A DNA stretch of 64,000 nucleotides from Candidatus Dormiibacterota bacterium (GTDB lineage: Bacteria > Chloroflexota > Dormibacteria > Dormibacterales > Dormibacteraceae): positions 1 through 64,000 of the forward strand of contig JAMXLM010000013.1 in NCBI GenBank assembly GCA_024280995.1. Reading direction: 5' to 3'. Shown here piece by piece: positions 16,617 through 24,194 of this stretch. The position numbers and the translations under genes were made by a program. Position 1 is the first letter of the stretch, and each line of letters begins with the position of its first letter. The notes under the pieces were generated by a model. It was not told the DNA's origin. It saw only the letters and a list, made by a program, of their open reading frames with translations, and searched no databases.

Positions 16617-17348
16617 ATGCCGATTCCCGTGGCGATCCACAAGCTGGTTGTGCGGCTGCATCTCGACCACCTCGTGATGTGGGCAAATAGCGGAACGAGG
16701 CAATCGGCCCGCGAGGTTGGGGGGAACGTGCATCAGGCCGGTCACGACCTGATCCAGACACAGATCGTCCACCAGGGCCTGACGCGGGCCGAGGTCCAGG
16801 GGATGATCGAGGCCAGGATCACCGAGTTGAAGGCAGAGAGTGCTTTGCCTATGCATGTCGAACCGGCTCGTCTTCCTGAACCCCTGGCGGTGGAGGTTGC
16901 AGTCGACGGCTTCGGAATCATCAGGGCGTTCGATCTCGAAGGCAGCCGGGTCCACCTCGACTTCTATGTTGCCAATGACTCACAGGAGTCGGTCTCAGTG
17001 ACTGGCGTGATGTTGACGGTCAACGACTGCCTCCTCCGCATCAAGCAGTTCTTCACACGTGACGGCGAGCTGCGAGTGCCCGACCCAGGATGTGCGCTGA
17101 GAGAAGTTGGGCCGGGTAGCTTTGACCGGCTGAGCATCGAGTTCGAGAACGCCGGGGCGTCAATCGTCTACTCCGAAGGAATCCGCGGCCAGCTCGACAT
17201 CCAACTATCCGACGGTCGCAGCGTTGTCGGATCGTTCAGCACTGGCCCGCTTGCGCTGAAGGCGATATTTGCTGAGATAGACGAGTGGTGCAGGGAGCAC
17301 AACAGCGCGATGGCTTTCGACGTGCCGATCGAATCCGCGAGGCGCTGA
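16617..17348 (+). CDS. Island-encoded protein of unknown function
   Basis: About 243 residues from ATG 16617 (a TTG two codons upstream is possible). The N-terminal third is helical and contains LTRAEVQGMIEARITELKAE; the C-terminal two thirds look beta-rich (VHLDFYVANDSQESVSVTGV, GQLDIQLSDGRSVVGSF). No signal peptide, Cys motif or membrane segment. Codon use is less G+C-rich than flanking chromosomal genes. Family not recognised. Confidence 0.6.
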   Translation: MPIPVAIHKLVVRLHLDHLVMWANSGTRQSAREVGGNVHQAGHDLIQTQIVHQGLTRAEVQGMIEARITELKAESALPMHVEPARLPEPLAVEVAVDGFGIIRAFDLEGSRVHLDFYVANDSQESVSVTGVMLTVNDCLLRIKQFFTRDGELRVPDPGCALREVGPGSFDRLSIEFENAGASIVYSEGIRGQLDIQLSDGRSVVGSFSTGPLALKAIFAEIDEWCREHNSAMAFDVPIESARR

Positions 17349-17564
17349 TTGTCTCCCGACACGGTAGCTTTGCCGCCTGAGAACGTGCCGCTTAAGCGCC
17401 CGACACTGCAGGTGGTGCCGGCCGGCCCGCTCGGCTGGACGGATAGCACGGACTACATCCTGCTCGACTCAGAGGAGTGCCACGGGCCGTTCCCGACAGG
17501 ACGCCGCCCGCGGAACCGCTCGTCGCAAAAAGGGCAGCTTCGGCTACGAGGCCGTCGCGCCTGA
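17349..17564 (+). CDS. Possible short ORF after the unknown island gene
   Basis: 71 residues from a TTG directly after the stop of the preceding gene. Pro/Arg-rich C-terminus (RRPRNRSSQKGQLRLRGRR), no recognised motif. The middle part (GPLGWTDSTDYILLDSEECH) looks more protein-like than the end. It may be a decayed gene end or not coding. Confidence 0.25.
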   Translation: MSPDTVALPPENVPLKRPTLQVVPAGPLGWTDSTDYILLDSEECHGPFPTGRRPRNRSSQKGQLRLRGRRA

Positions 17565-17590
17565 CCTGAAAGACCTGTCGCGCGACTGAG

Positions 17591-18619
17591 CTACGGACAG
17601 ACTGCGGCGGCGCTCGCTGCGTACTGGTTGGCTTGGTTCACCCAGCCCTGCGCCTGCTTGAGCGCGGCGGTGATCATCGCGTCGGCTTCCGAGTTGGCCT
17701 TCGACGCCGCTGAGTGCGCCTGGGATACCTGACTCGCCGTCGGGGTGCCGCCCGGTTGATAAGACGGGATGGCGGACATCGCTGATTGGAGGGCTTGAAA
17801 GTCCGCGTCCAACCTGCTGACATCGTTCGTGACGGTCTGCTTATCGCCTTGCTCCACGGTCTGATCACCGTTGACGACCGTGAGGTCACCAGCGACAACC
17901 GTGGCATCGCCAGCGACGACGGTCGCATCGCCGCCGCAAGTGTCGCTGCTCGCACCCTCGGCCTGGACCTTCTTCATGTCGTTGTATGCGGTGATGGTGT
18001 CGTTGTATGCCTGTTTCAAGTCGTTGCTGACCTGACCCTGGAGGCCGTTGTACTGGTTGATATCGCTGCTGATCGCCGACGTATCGCTATTGACCCTGCC
18101 GATAGCCTTGTCCACTGCGTCGCGCTCGGCCGCTTCCCGCGCCGCCTGCTGCTGTGCCGCCTGCTGCGCGGCGGCGGCGGCATCCTGCTGGTCTTTCGTC
18201 TGTTGAGCCTGCTGCTGCAAGGTGTGAACGATGCTGTTGTAGGCGTTGGTGTCGCTGGGTGCGAAGTCCTCAGTCGCCAGCGTGCCGTCATTCTGCGGAA
18301 TGCTGAGGTCGATGTTTGAGCCGCTATAGCTGCCGCTGATTGACGTCTCGAAGCCGAGTCCCTGTTGGAAGGTGAGAGTCATCTGGCTGCCATCCGTCGT
18401 GCCCGTGAAGGACGCGTTGACCGTGTTAACCGTCGTCGGGTCGGAGTCGGGGATCGTCGCGCTCTCGTAGTCGCCGCTCAGGTTGTTGCCGTTCCTGGTC
18501 ACCTGCAGAAACTGCACCGAGTTGGGGTTCGGCTGCGAAAGATAGCCCTGCTGGCCACTCGATCCACAGGCGAGCAAAGTGGGGGCCAGCAACAGCGTCA
18601 ACGCCGCCCTCTTCACCAT
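17591..18619 (-). CDS. Lipoprotein with Ala/Gln coiled coil and heptad repeats
   Basis: 342 residues. Signal peptide with lipobox LLAC (Cys18), then a beta-rich N-terminal domain (30-115). A long helical Gln/Ala stretch follows (about 130-170) and further coiled coil. Near residue 230-260 is a tandem 7-residue motif: GDATVVA GDATVVA GDLTVVN GDQTVEQ. The tail is helical. Likely anchored to the outer membrane face and extended. Island cargo, opposite strand to the other two genes. Confidence 0.65.
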   Translation of the reverse strand: MVKRAALTLLLAPTLLACGSSGQQGYLSQPNPNSVQFLQVTRNGNNLSGDYESATIPDSDPTTVNTVNASFTGTTDGSQMTLTFQQGLGFETSISGSYSGSNIDLSIPQNDGTLATEDFAPSDTNAYNSIVHTLQQQAQQTKDQQDAAAAAQQAAQQQAAREAAERDAVDKAIGRVNSDTSAISSDINQYNGLQGQVSNDLKQAYNDTITAYNDMKKVQAEGASSDTCGGDATVVAGDATVVAGDLTVVNGDQTVEQGDKQTVTNDVSRLDADFQALQSAMSAIPSYQPGGTPTASQVSQAHSAASKANSEADAMITAALKQAQGWVNQANQYAASAAAVCP

Positions 18620-18991
18620 CGCGTCGTCTCGGTGCCGGGATTATCTACCTGGCAGGTTCGGGACGAGCCCCCATCTTCTGAAACGAGGCGACACAGTCGG
18701 AGCAGACCAGCTTATCGAACATCCCGCCGCCAGTCGGGGCCGAGCGCGGGATGCCGCATAGCGAGGCTTCGGCGTCCTCCCGAACGAGGTGGGGCGGCTG
18801 CCTCCACTTGGAGCGCCCCAACGCTTGATCAGCGCGCAGTAGTCCTCCGACACGGCCGCATCGTAGCGCACATCCGTTCGTTAACCATGCGATCGGTTGG
18901 CAACTTTTCGTAGACCGGCATACAATCTGCAGTGCCCGCCCCGCCATCGGATTTGTTTTGCCATTGCTCTGGCTGAGGAGTTGTTGGGGTC
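18620..18991. other. 372-bp gap inside the island, possible decayed zinc-finger ORF
   Basis: I see no convincing complete gene. On the minus strand a reading ending at 18645 contains CGIPRSAPTGGGM and LVCSDCVASF, a Cys pattern like a small zinc finger, but it lacks a credible start and upstream coding character. The gap also holds the divergent promoter region for the lipoprotein and the peptidase. Confidence 0.3.
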
Positions 18992-20203
18992 GTGGGTTTC
19001 GCTGAACGTCGAGAGATAGTCCGTAAGATCGAGCAACAGCGCGGCTCAACCGTTATCTGTTTCCTGACCACACTCCGCCCAGGCGTGGCCGGGATGATTG
19101 CGGGCGATCAGGTCAGGATCTTCTTTGACCACCTGTTGCAACTGCCAAAGCGTCCGATCGACAAGCTCGACATCTTTTTGGTCAGCAATGGTGGCGACGG
19201 CACGGTGCCATGGCGCCTGGTTGCCCTGTTCCGGGAGTTCGCGGCTGCATTCAACGTCCTTATTCCGTATCGGGCGTACAGCGCGGCTTCTCTCCTTGCT
19301 TTAGGAGCTGACGAGATCGTGATGCACCCGTTCGCGGAGCTCGGGCCGATAGACCCCACGGTCTCCAACGAGTTCAATCCCGAGGACCCGATCACCCGTC
19401 AAAAACGCGCAATAAGCGTCGAGGACGTCACTGCATACGTGCACTTCATCAAGGAGACGGTCGGTATTACCCACGAAGATGAACTCGTGCGCGCCATCGA
19501 GATCCTCGCGCAACAAGTCCACCCGATAGCACTCGGGAATATCGAACGCTTCATCTCGCAGTCCCGCATGATCGCCCGCAAGATTCTGCGAACGCACATG
19601 GCGGACACCGAGTCGCACACCATCGACGAGATCGTGGAGAACTTGGCGTCAAGGCTTTATTTCCACGGCCATCCGATCAACAGGAAAGAGGCCAAAGAGG
19701 AGCTGAAGCTCAAGGTCAAGACTGACCTGACCGCGAACCTCGAGAAGTGGATGTGGGAACTCTACAGGGACTTCGAGGCCGAGTTCCAGAATGCCGACCA
19801 GTTCAATCCTGCATTGGAGTTAGCGGCCGCTGCCGCACAAGCAGCGCAGACCGCGCCTCCTCAGCAGATTCCCGGGCAACCCGGGTCGATGCCGGCAGCA
19901 CCCGCCCCGGCGTTTATTGACCGCGACCTCCTGCACGCAGTTATCGAGTCAGAAGGATTGTCGAGTCGCTACCTCAGCAAGCACCGCTACATGCGAATGC
20001 AGATCCTGATGCCGCCGCAGCCTATTCCTCAGGTTGCAGTACAGGATGAAATGTTGGAGGCAGGATGGAGTCATTTGAAGGCTCCAGTGGCTCGGGCACA
20101 GGCCCCCCAGTCAAGCTCTGCTCCTGGGGGTGCTCCATCGGGCGCGGTGGGATCGCGGCCCAAGCGGGCGCGCTCGACCCGACCTCGGCCGGAATCGACT
20201 TGA
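18992..20203 (+). CDS. SDH/SppA-like ClpP-fold serine peptidase (island cargo)
   Basis: 403 residues from GTG 18992. The core (about 20-265) matches the serine dehydrogenase proteinase family (PF01972, ClpP/crotonase fold): DIFLVSNGGDGTVPWRLVAL, then the nucleophile elbow YRAYSAASLLALGADEI (Ser about residue 99) and MHPFAELGPIDPTV. The helical region includes VTAYVHFIKE and LASRLYFHGHPINRKEA. After residue 285 comes an Ala/Gln/Pro linker and a C-terminal segment of ~90 residues ending in a basic Arg/Lys tail. No signal peptide or membrane helix, so probably cytosolic, unlike classical SppA. The substrate is unknown. Codon use is AT-richer than neighbours. Confidence 0.75.
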   Translation: MGFAERREIVRKIEQQRGSTVICFLTTLRPGVAGMIAGDQVRIFFDHLLQLPKRPIDKLDIFLVSNGGDGTVPWRLVALFREFAAAFNVLIPYRAYSAASLLALGADEIVMHPFAELGPIDPTVSNEFNPEDPITRQKRAISVEDVTAYVHFIKETVGITHEDELVRAIEILAQQVHPIALGNIERFISQSRMIARKILRTHMADTESHTIDEIVENLASRLYFHGHPINRKEAKEELKLKVKTDLTANLEKWMWELYRDFEAEFQNADQFNPALELAAAAAQAAQTAPPQQIPGQPGSMPAAPAPAFIDRDLLHAVIESEGLSSRYLSKHRYMRMQILMPPQPIPQVAVQDEMLEAGWSHLKAPVARAQAPQSSSAPGGAPSGAVGSRPKRARSTRPRPEST

Positions 20204-20438
20204 ACTGACCCGGCGGAAACACCAGCTTGGTGACCGTCCGGATGTAAATCGGCCTCACTGCTGACCTCCGTAAGCCACCGCTTTCGCCTCGATCATAACT
20301 TCGTGCAACGTTATGCGCCGAGCGGATCTTGCCACATCGACCCGTCCTGGGCTCCTGGGCTATTTGTCCTGCCGGAGCTCTGAACACCGTCCCCGAATGG
20401 TGAGCGTTACAACGCCTAATCCCGGGCGAAGTCGAGGA

Positions 20439-20450
20439 GTTAAGCGTCGT
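20439..20450 (-). repeat. Subterminal inverted repeat, right arm of island
   Basis: GTTAAGCGTCGT, exact reverse complement of 16426-16437. It lies 22 bp inside the tRNA end. The surrounding gap 20204-20472 contains no gene; it also holds the dyads CATAAC/GTTATG (20294-20315) and GCGTTACAACGC (20404-20415). Confidence 0.5.
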
Positions 20451-20472
20451 CAGCGAGTTCAGAACGGCGGAC

Positions 20473-20518
20473 TGGTGCGCCTGGCAAGAATCGAACTTGC
20501 TGCCTCTTGCTCCGCAGG
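20473..20518 (-). repeat. Attachment-site direct repeat (right copy, inside the intact tRNA)
   Basis: 46 bp shared with 16342-16387; spans CCA, T arm, variable loop and anticodon loop. The match stops within the anticodon arm on the tRNA 5' side, as is usual for integration into the tRNA 3' half. Confidence 0.9.
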
Positions 20519-20548
20519 CAAGCGCTCTATCCGGTGAGCTACAGGCGC
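20473..20548 (-). tRNA. tRNA-Arg (anticodon GCG), CCA encoded, hosts the island
   Basis: Complete cloverleaf on the minus strand: acceptor GCGCCTG/CAGGCGC, D stem GCTC/GAGC with G18G19A20, anticodon stem CTTGC/GCAAG with loop CTGCGGA (anticodon GCG, reads CGC and CGU), T arm GCAAG-TTCGATT-CTTGC, A73 and genomic CCA (20473-20475). A20 is the arginine identity base. GCG is unusual for bacterial tRNA-Arg, where ACG is the norm. Confidence 0.95.
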
Positions 20549-20588
20549 AGGAAAAGCGGGGGTTGGCCGGGCGCGCGCAGGGCGCAGT

Positions 20589-21221
20589 TCAGTTTAGTCG
20601 AGGGTCGATCGTGGCCGTCGCGGCCTTGAACGTATTCGAATCCAGGTTGCTGACCGCCACCAGGGCCACATACATGCCGTGCCGCCAGCACGCCAATCGT
20701 ACCGACGGGCGTTCGTAGGTAAACGAGCTCGGGCCCAGGCCGGTGGTCGCGCCGACGGTCAATCCCGGGCTCAGCTCGCCCGGTGGAGGGGGCGCGAACC
20801 CGAACACGCCCGACTGCCATGCCCGGTCGGCCTCACCCGCGTCGGAAAACCTGGCGACAAAGCTGGTCACCGCTTTGACATCGGTCGTCGCACCGAGCTC
20901 TGATTTGCACGCGGACGCGCCGGCGGTGAAGACCGAGATCGCGCCGGCGCTCGCGCCGCCCTCGACCATCGTCTGCCACTGGTCCGACAGCTTTGACGCA
21001 AGCGCCGGATCGGACATCTGAATGACCGACAAGTAGACGTCTATCGGCCCCGAGCCGAGACATACGGTGAGCCCGGGGGGAACGTCGGCGGTCTGGAGGA
21101 TTGCGGCCGTCGGGAGCGTATGCGGCGTCGGGGACGGTGCCGGGCTGAAGACGGCATGCGTCTGGTTCTGACACGAGACCAGGAGCCCGAAGGCCACGAG
21201 GACAGACAGCAACCGACCCAC
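20589..21221 (-). CDS. Secreted lipoprotein, paralogue of the 12758 gene
   Basis: 210 residues with lipobox LVSC (Cys17), Pro/Ser linker, then a domain beginning ADVPPGLTVC. It shares layout and several positions with the 12758 protein (DxPxGxxxC, a central AISVFTAGASAC segment, VAVSNLD at the end). Function unknown. It sits between two tRNA-Arg genes, just outside the right end of the island. Confidence 0.7.
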   Translation of the reverse strand: MGRLLSVLVAFGLLVSCQNQTHAVFSPAPSPTPHTLPTAAILQTADVPPGLTVCLGSGPIDVYLSVIQMSDPALASKLSDQWQTMVEGGASAGAISVFTAGASACKSELGATTDVKAVTSFVARFSDAGEADRAWQSGVFGFAPPPPGELSPGLTVGATTGLGPSSFTYERPSVRLACWRHGMYVALVAVSNLDSNTFKAATATIDPRLN

Positions 21222-21254
21222 GGGGGGCGGAGTTTAGACTGAGTTAGACCTATC

Positions 21255-21330
21255 GCGCCTGTAGCTCACCGGACAGAGCGTTCGGCTCCGGACCGAAAGG
21301 CAGCAGGTTCGATTCCTGCCAGGCGCACCA
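21255..21330 (+). tRNA. tRNA-Arg (anticodon CCG), CCA encoded
   Basis: Acceptor GCGCCTG/CAGGCGC, D stem GCTC/GAGC, anticodon stem TTCGG/CCGAA with loop CTCCGGA (anticodon CCG, reads CGG), T arm GCAGG-TTCGATT-CCTGC, A73 and genomic CCA. It is nearly identical to the other tRNA-Arg outside the anticodon arm and lies 706 bp from it in opposite orientation. Confidence 0.95.
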
Positions 21331-21354
21331 GGACACCGCGGGGGTTGTTCAGCA

Positions 21355-22149
21355 ATGCAGACGAAGTCCAGTCTCGCTCGCGTCAACGGCATCGAGCTCG
21401 GCTACCAGGTGTTCGGCGAGGGCAAGCCGGTGATCCTGCTTCACGGCGGCTTCGGCTCGCTGGAGATGTTCGGCCCCAATGTCGACCTCATCGCCCGTGA
21501 CCATCAGGTGATCGGAGTCGACCTGCAGTCGCATGGTCGCTCGCCGGCGGCCAGGCGCACGATGACCTTCGAGGCGATGGCGGACGACATCGCCGAGCTG
21601 ATCCAGCGGCTCGACCTCGGCAAGGCCGCGATCGTGGGCTTCTCGCTCGGCGGCGGCGTTGCGCTCCGGACGGGCATTAAGCATCCCGACCTGGTCGATC
21701 GACTCGTGCTTGTGTCGACCGTGTTCAAGAGCGCCGGCTGGCATCCCGAGATGGTCGCGGGCATGAAGGCCATGGGACCCGATACCGCCGAGCCGATGAA
21801 GATGAGCCCGATGTACCAGGACTACACCCGGATAGCTCCAAACGTCGACGACTGGCCGGTCCTCGTCGAAGAGCTCACAACGCTGCTGAAGAAGGACTAC
21901 GACTGGACCGACGAGCTGCCGAAGCTGACGATGCCGGTGATGCTCGTCGTCGGCGACGCCGACGGCCTGCCGCCATCTCACGCCGTCGAGTTCTTCACCC
22001 TTCTCGGCGGTGGACTGCGCGACGCCAACTACGACCGCTCCGGCATGACGCATCACCGCCTCGCGATCCTGCCCGGCGCAACGCACTACGACATCAACTT
22101 CAGTCCGGCGCTGGCGGCAGCGGTCATTCCTTTTCTCGACGGCAAGTGA
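21355..22149 (+). CDS. Alpha/beta hydrolase
   Basis: 264 residues. Oxyanion region LLHGGFGS (about 25-32), nucleophile elbow GFSLGGG (Ser near 97), acid in VVGDADGLPP and late His in GATHYD: a complete Ser-Asp-His triad. No signal peptide. The substrate is not predictable. Directly follows tRNA-Arg(CCG) and overlaps the next gene by GTGA, so it is probably co-expressed with the aldo/keto reductase. Confidence 0.85.
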   Translation: MQTKSSLARVNGIELGYQVFGEGKPVILLHGGFGSLEMFGPNVDLIARDHQVIGVDLQSHGRSPAARRTMTFEAMADDIAELIQRLDLGKAAIVGFSLGGGVALRTGIKHPDLVDRLVLVSTVFKSAGWHPEMVAGMKAMGPDTAEPMKMSPMYQDYTRIAPNVDDWPVLVEELTTLLKKDYDWTDELPKLTMPVMLVVGDADGLPPSHAVEFFTLLGGGLRDANYDRSGMTHHRLAILPGATHYDINFSPALAAAVIPFLDGK

Positions 22150-23003
22150 TCGCGAAGGCGGAGTTCGGCCGGACCGGACACAAGAGCTCGCGCGTGATCT
22201 TTGGCGCGGCAGCACTGGGTCACGTTTCGCAGAAGGTCGCCGACCAGACGCTGGAGGTTCTTCTGCGCCACGGCGTCAACCACATCGACACCGCGGCGTC
22301 ATACGGCGACTCGGAGCTCCGCATCGCGCCGTGGCTGAAGCGGGAGCCCGGTCGATTCTTCCTCGCCACCAAGGTCGGCGCTCGCGACGAGAAAGGCGGA
22401 CGCGAACAGCTGGAGCGATCCCTCGACCGCCTGGGCGTCGACCACGTTGACCTCTGGCAGCTCCACTCGCTCGCCGACCCGATCGAGTGGGACCAGGCCC
22501 TCAGCCCGGGCGGCGTCATCGACGCCGCGCTCCGCGCTCGCGAGGAAGGGCTCATCAAATGGATCGGCGTCACCGGTCACGGTGCCCAGATCGCGGCCAC
22601 GCACCGGCGCAGCCTCGACCGGTACGACTTCGACTCGGTCCTGTTACCGCACAACTTCATCACGATGCTGAGCCCTTACTACCGCGAGAACTTCGATGCG
22701 CTCGCCAGGACGTGCGCGGACCGACACGTGGCCGTGCAGACGATCAAGTCGATCGCGCACCGGCCCTGGATGGAGAGTGACCACACGCGGACGACGTGGT
22801 ATCAGCCGCTCGAAGCGCCGGACGACATCGACCTCGCCGTCTGGTGGACGCTGGGCCGGCCAGGCCTGTTCCTCAACAGCGTCGGCGACGTCGACCTGCT
22901 GCCGCTGGTGCTTGACGCCGCGGAGCGGTTTCACGAGGCGCCTGGCGACGATCGGATGCGCGAGCTGATGGACCGCTCGCTCTCGATCCCGCTCTTCGTC
23001 TAA
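22146..23003 (+). CDS. Aldo/keto reductase
   Basis: 285 residues from GTG overlapping the previous stop. TIM-barrel AKR features: FGRTGHKSSRVIFGAA at the N-terminus, HIDTAASYGDSE (catalytic Asp/Tyr), FLATKVGA (Lys), VDHVDLWQLHS (His). The C-terminal NADPH-binding region is shorter than in classical members. Likely an NADPH-dependent carbonyl reductase of unknown substrate. Confidence 0.85.
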   Translation: MIAKAEFGRTGHKSSRVIFGAAALGHVSQKVADQTLEVLLRHGVNHIDTAASYGDSELRIAPWLKREPGRFFLATKVGARDEKGGREQLERSLDRLGVDHVDLWQLHSLADPIEWDQALSPGGVIDAALRAREEGLIKWIGVTGHGAQIAATHRRSLDRYDFDSVLLPHNFITMLSPYYRENFDALARTCADRHVAVQTIKSIAHRPWMESDHTRTTWYQPLEAPDDIDLAVWWTLGRPGLFLNSVGDVDLLPLVLDAAERFHEAPGDDRMRELMDRSLSIPLFV

Positions 23004-23440
23004 GCCGGCTCGATCTCGCGATAACCGCGCGCTGGACTCCACGCCTCGACGACCAACCTGTCGTTGCTGGGCGTCAGTCGCGTGATCACGACCTCGCTGA
23101 TGTCAATCCGAAAGATCCGGACGCCTTCCTTCGACCTCGCTCGAATCGCCCGGCCTGCGATCTTCGCCTCGCCTCGCCATCTGCCGCTCTTCTCCGGATC
23201 TTTGGTCGGTCCGTGAATTGCGACTCGCGGGTCACGCTCCAGGTCCCTCGCCTTCAGGGCGCCTGGCGGCGAGCCGATGATGAGGTCGGGTCCAACGATC
23301 TCCACCTCGGTCCCGCTGATTCGCGGGGAACCGTCGCGCCGAATCGTCGCCATCGTCAGGTGCTTGCGAGCCGTCATCAACCGGCGCACTCGCGCCGCGA
23401 ACTTCGGCTCCGCCGCCTCGAACTCCGCCCACGACGCCAC
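23000..23440 (-). CDS. Pyridoxamine 5'-phosphate oxidase-fold protein (F420/FMN type)
   Basis: 146 residues of the split-barrel PPOX family: ARVRRLMTARKHLTMATIRR, DGSPRISGTEVEIVGPDLII, RDLERDPRVAIHG. Such actinobacterial-type proteins often bind F420 or FMN and reduce unknown substrates; which cofactor is used here cannot be seen. Overlaps the convergent aldo/keto reductase by 4 bp. Confidence 0.8.
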   Translation of the reverse strand: MASWAEFEAAEPKFAARVRRLMTARKHLTMATIRRDGSPRISGTEVEIVGPDLIIGSPPGALKARDLERDPRVAIHGPTKDPEKSGRWRGEAKIAGRAIRARSKEGVRIFRIDISEVVITRLTPSNDRLVVEAWSPARGYREIEPA

Positions 23441-23471
23441 ACGATCAAATTACCCGTACCCTGAAGTTCCG

Positions 23472-24194
23472 ATGGCGAGCCCGGAGAACGCCTTCGCGGC
23501 GAGTCTCTTTGAACCGCTGCCCTCTCGCTATGACCGCATGGCCGAGGTCCTGTCGCTCGGCCAGAACGGCAGGTGGCGGCGCGAGCTCGTCCGCCACATC
23601 GCCCGTTTCCAACCCGAGCGGGTCCTCGACGTGGCGACCGGCACCGCGGGCGTCGCCATCGCGCTGGCTCGCGCAACGGACGCGGACATCGTCGGAGTGG
23701 ACATCAGCGAGCCCATGATCGAGCGTGGCCGGCAGCGTGTAACCGACGCCGGTTTAGACCAACGTGTCCACCTGCAGCGCGCCCGCGCCGAGGAGCTTCC
23801 CTTCGACGACGCGTCGTTCGATGCGGTCTCCTTCACTTACCTGCTTCGATACGTCGCCGACCCGGCGGCGACGCTGCGGGAGCTGGCGCGTGTTCTGAAA
23901 CCGCACGGCGGGATGGCGAGCCTGGATTTCTTCGTCCCGCCCAGCCTCCTGTGGCGGATGAGCTGGCGCGTGTTCACTCGAGCTCTCATGCCGTCGGCCG
24001 GCTTCTTGTTCGCCGGATCGGCATGGTGGCGAACCGGACGCTTCCTCGGTCCGAACATCGAGGACTTCTATCGGCGCTGGCCCATCGACCATCTTTCCCG
24101 CGCATGGCACGACGCCGGCATGGTGGACGTCGAGGACGAAGTGATGAGTCTCGGCGGCGGGCTCGTGATGTGGGGGCGCAAGCACCATGAGTGA
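23472..24194 (+). CDS. Class I SAM methyltransferase (UbiE/MenG-like)
   Basis: 240 residues from ATG 23472. SAM-binding motif VLDVATGTAGVAIALA (about 55-70), VGVDISEPMIERG, FDAVSFTYLLRYV and ELARVLKPHGG are as in UbiE/COQ5 quinone methyltransferases. The adjacent membrane protein (8-bp overlap) may take part in the same lipid or quinone pathway. Specificity not provable from sequence. Confidence 0.8.
   Translation: MASPENAFAASLFEPLPSRYDRMAEVLSLGQNGRWRRELVRHIARFQPERVLDVATGTAGVAIALARATDADIVGVDISEPMIERGRQRVTDAGLDQRVHLQRARAEELPFDDASFDAVSFTYLLRYVADPAATLRELARVLKPHGGMASLDFFVPPSLLWRMSWRVFTRALMPSAGFLFAGSAWWRTGRFLGPNIEDFYRRWPIDHLSRAWHDAGMVDVEDEVMSLGGGLVMWGRKHHE

Larger units (their letters stand above)
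16342..20518. mobile_element. 4.1-kb genomic island integrated in the 3' half of a tRNA-Arg gene
   Basis: A 46-bp direct repeat with one mismatch flanks the region (16342-16387 and 20473-20518). The right copy is the 3' half and CCA end of an intact tRNA-Arg; the left copy is an orphan fragment at the far end. The tRNA 3' end points into the region, which is the geometry left by tyrosine-recombinase integration. A 12-bp sequence ACGACGCTTAAC occurs in inverted orientation just inside both ends. Cargo genes have visibly lower G+C than neighbours. No integrase is present, so it is a relic, a satellite mobilised in trans, or has lost its int gene. Confidence 0.8.

Noticed and set aside
20294-20315. 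loxP- or dif-like sequence (ATAACTTCGT...GTTATG) in the island
   Set aside because: Only the first ten bases resemble a loxP arm, the spacer length is wrong for loxP and for dif, and the dyad is just 6 bp. Kept only as a minor palindrome.
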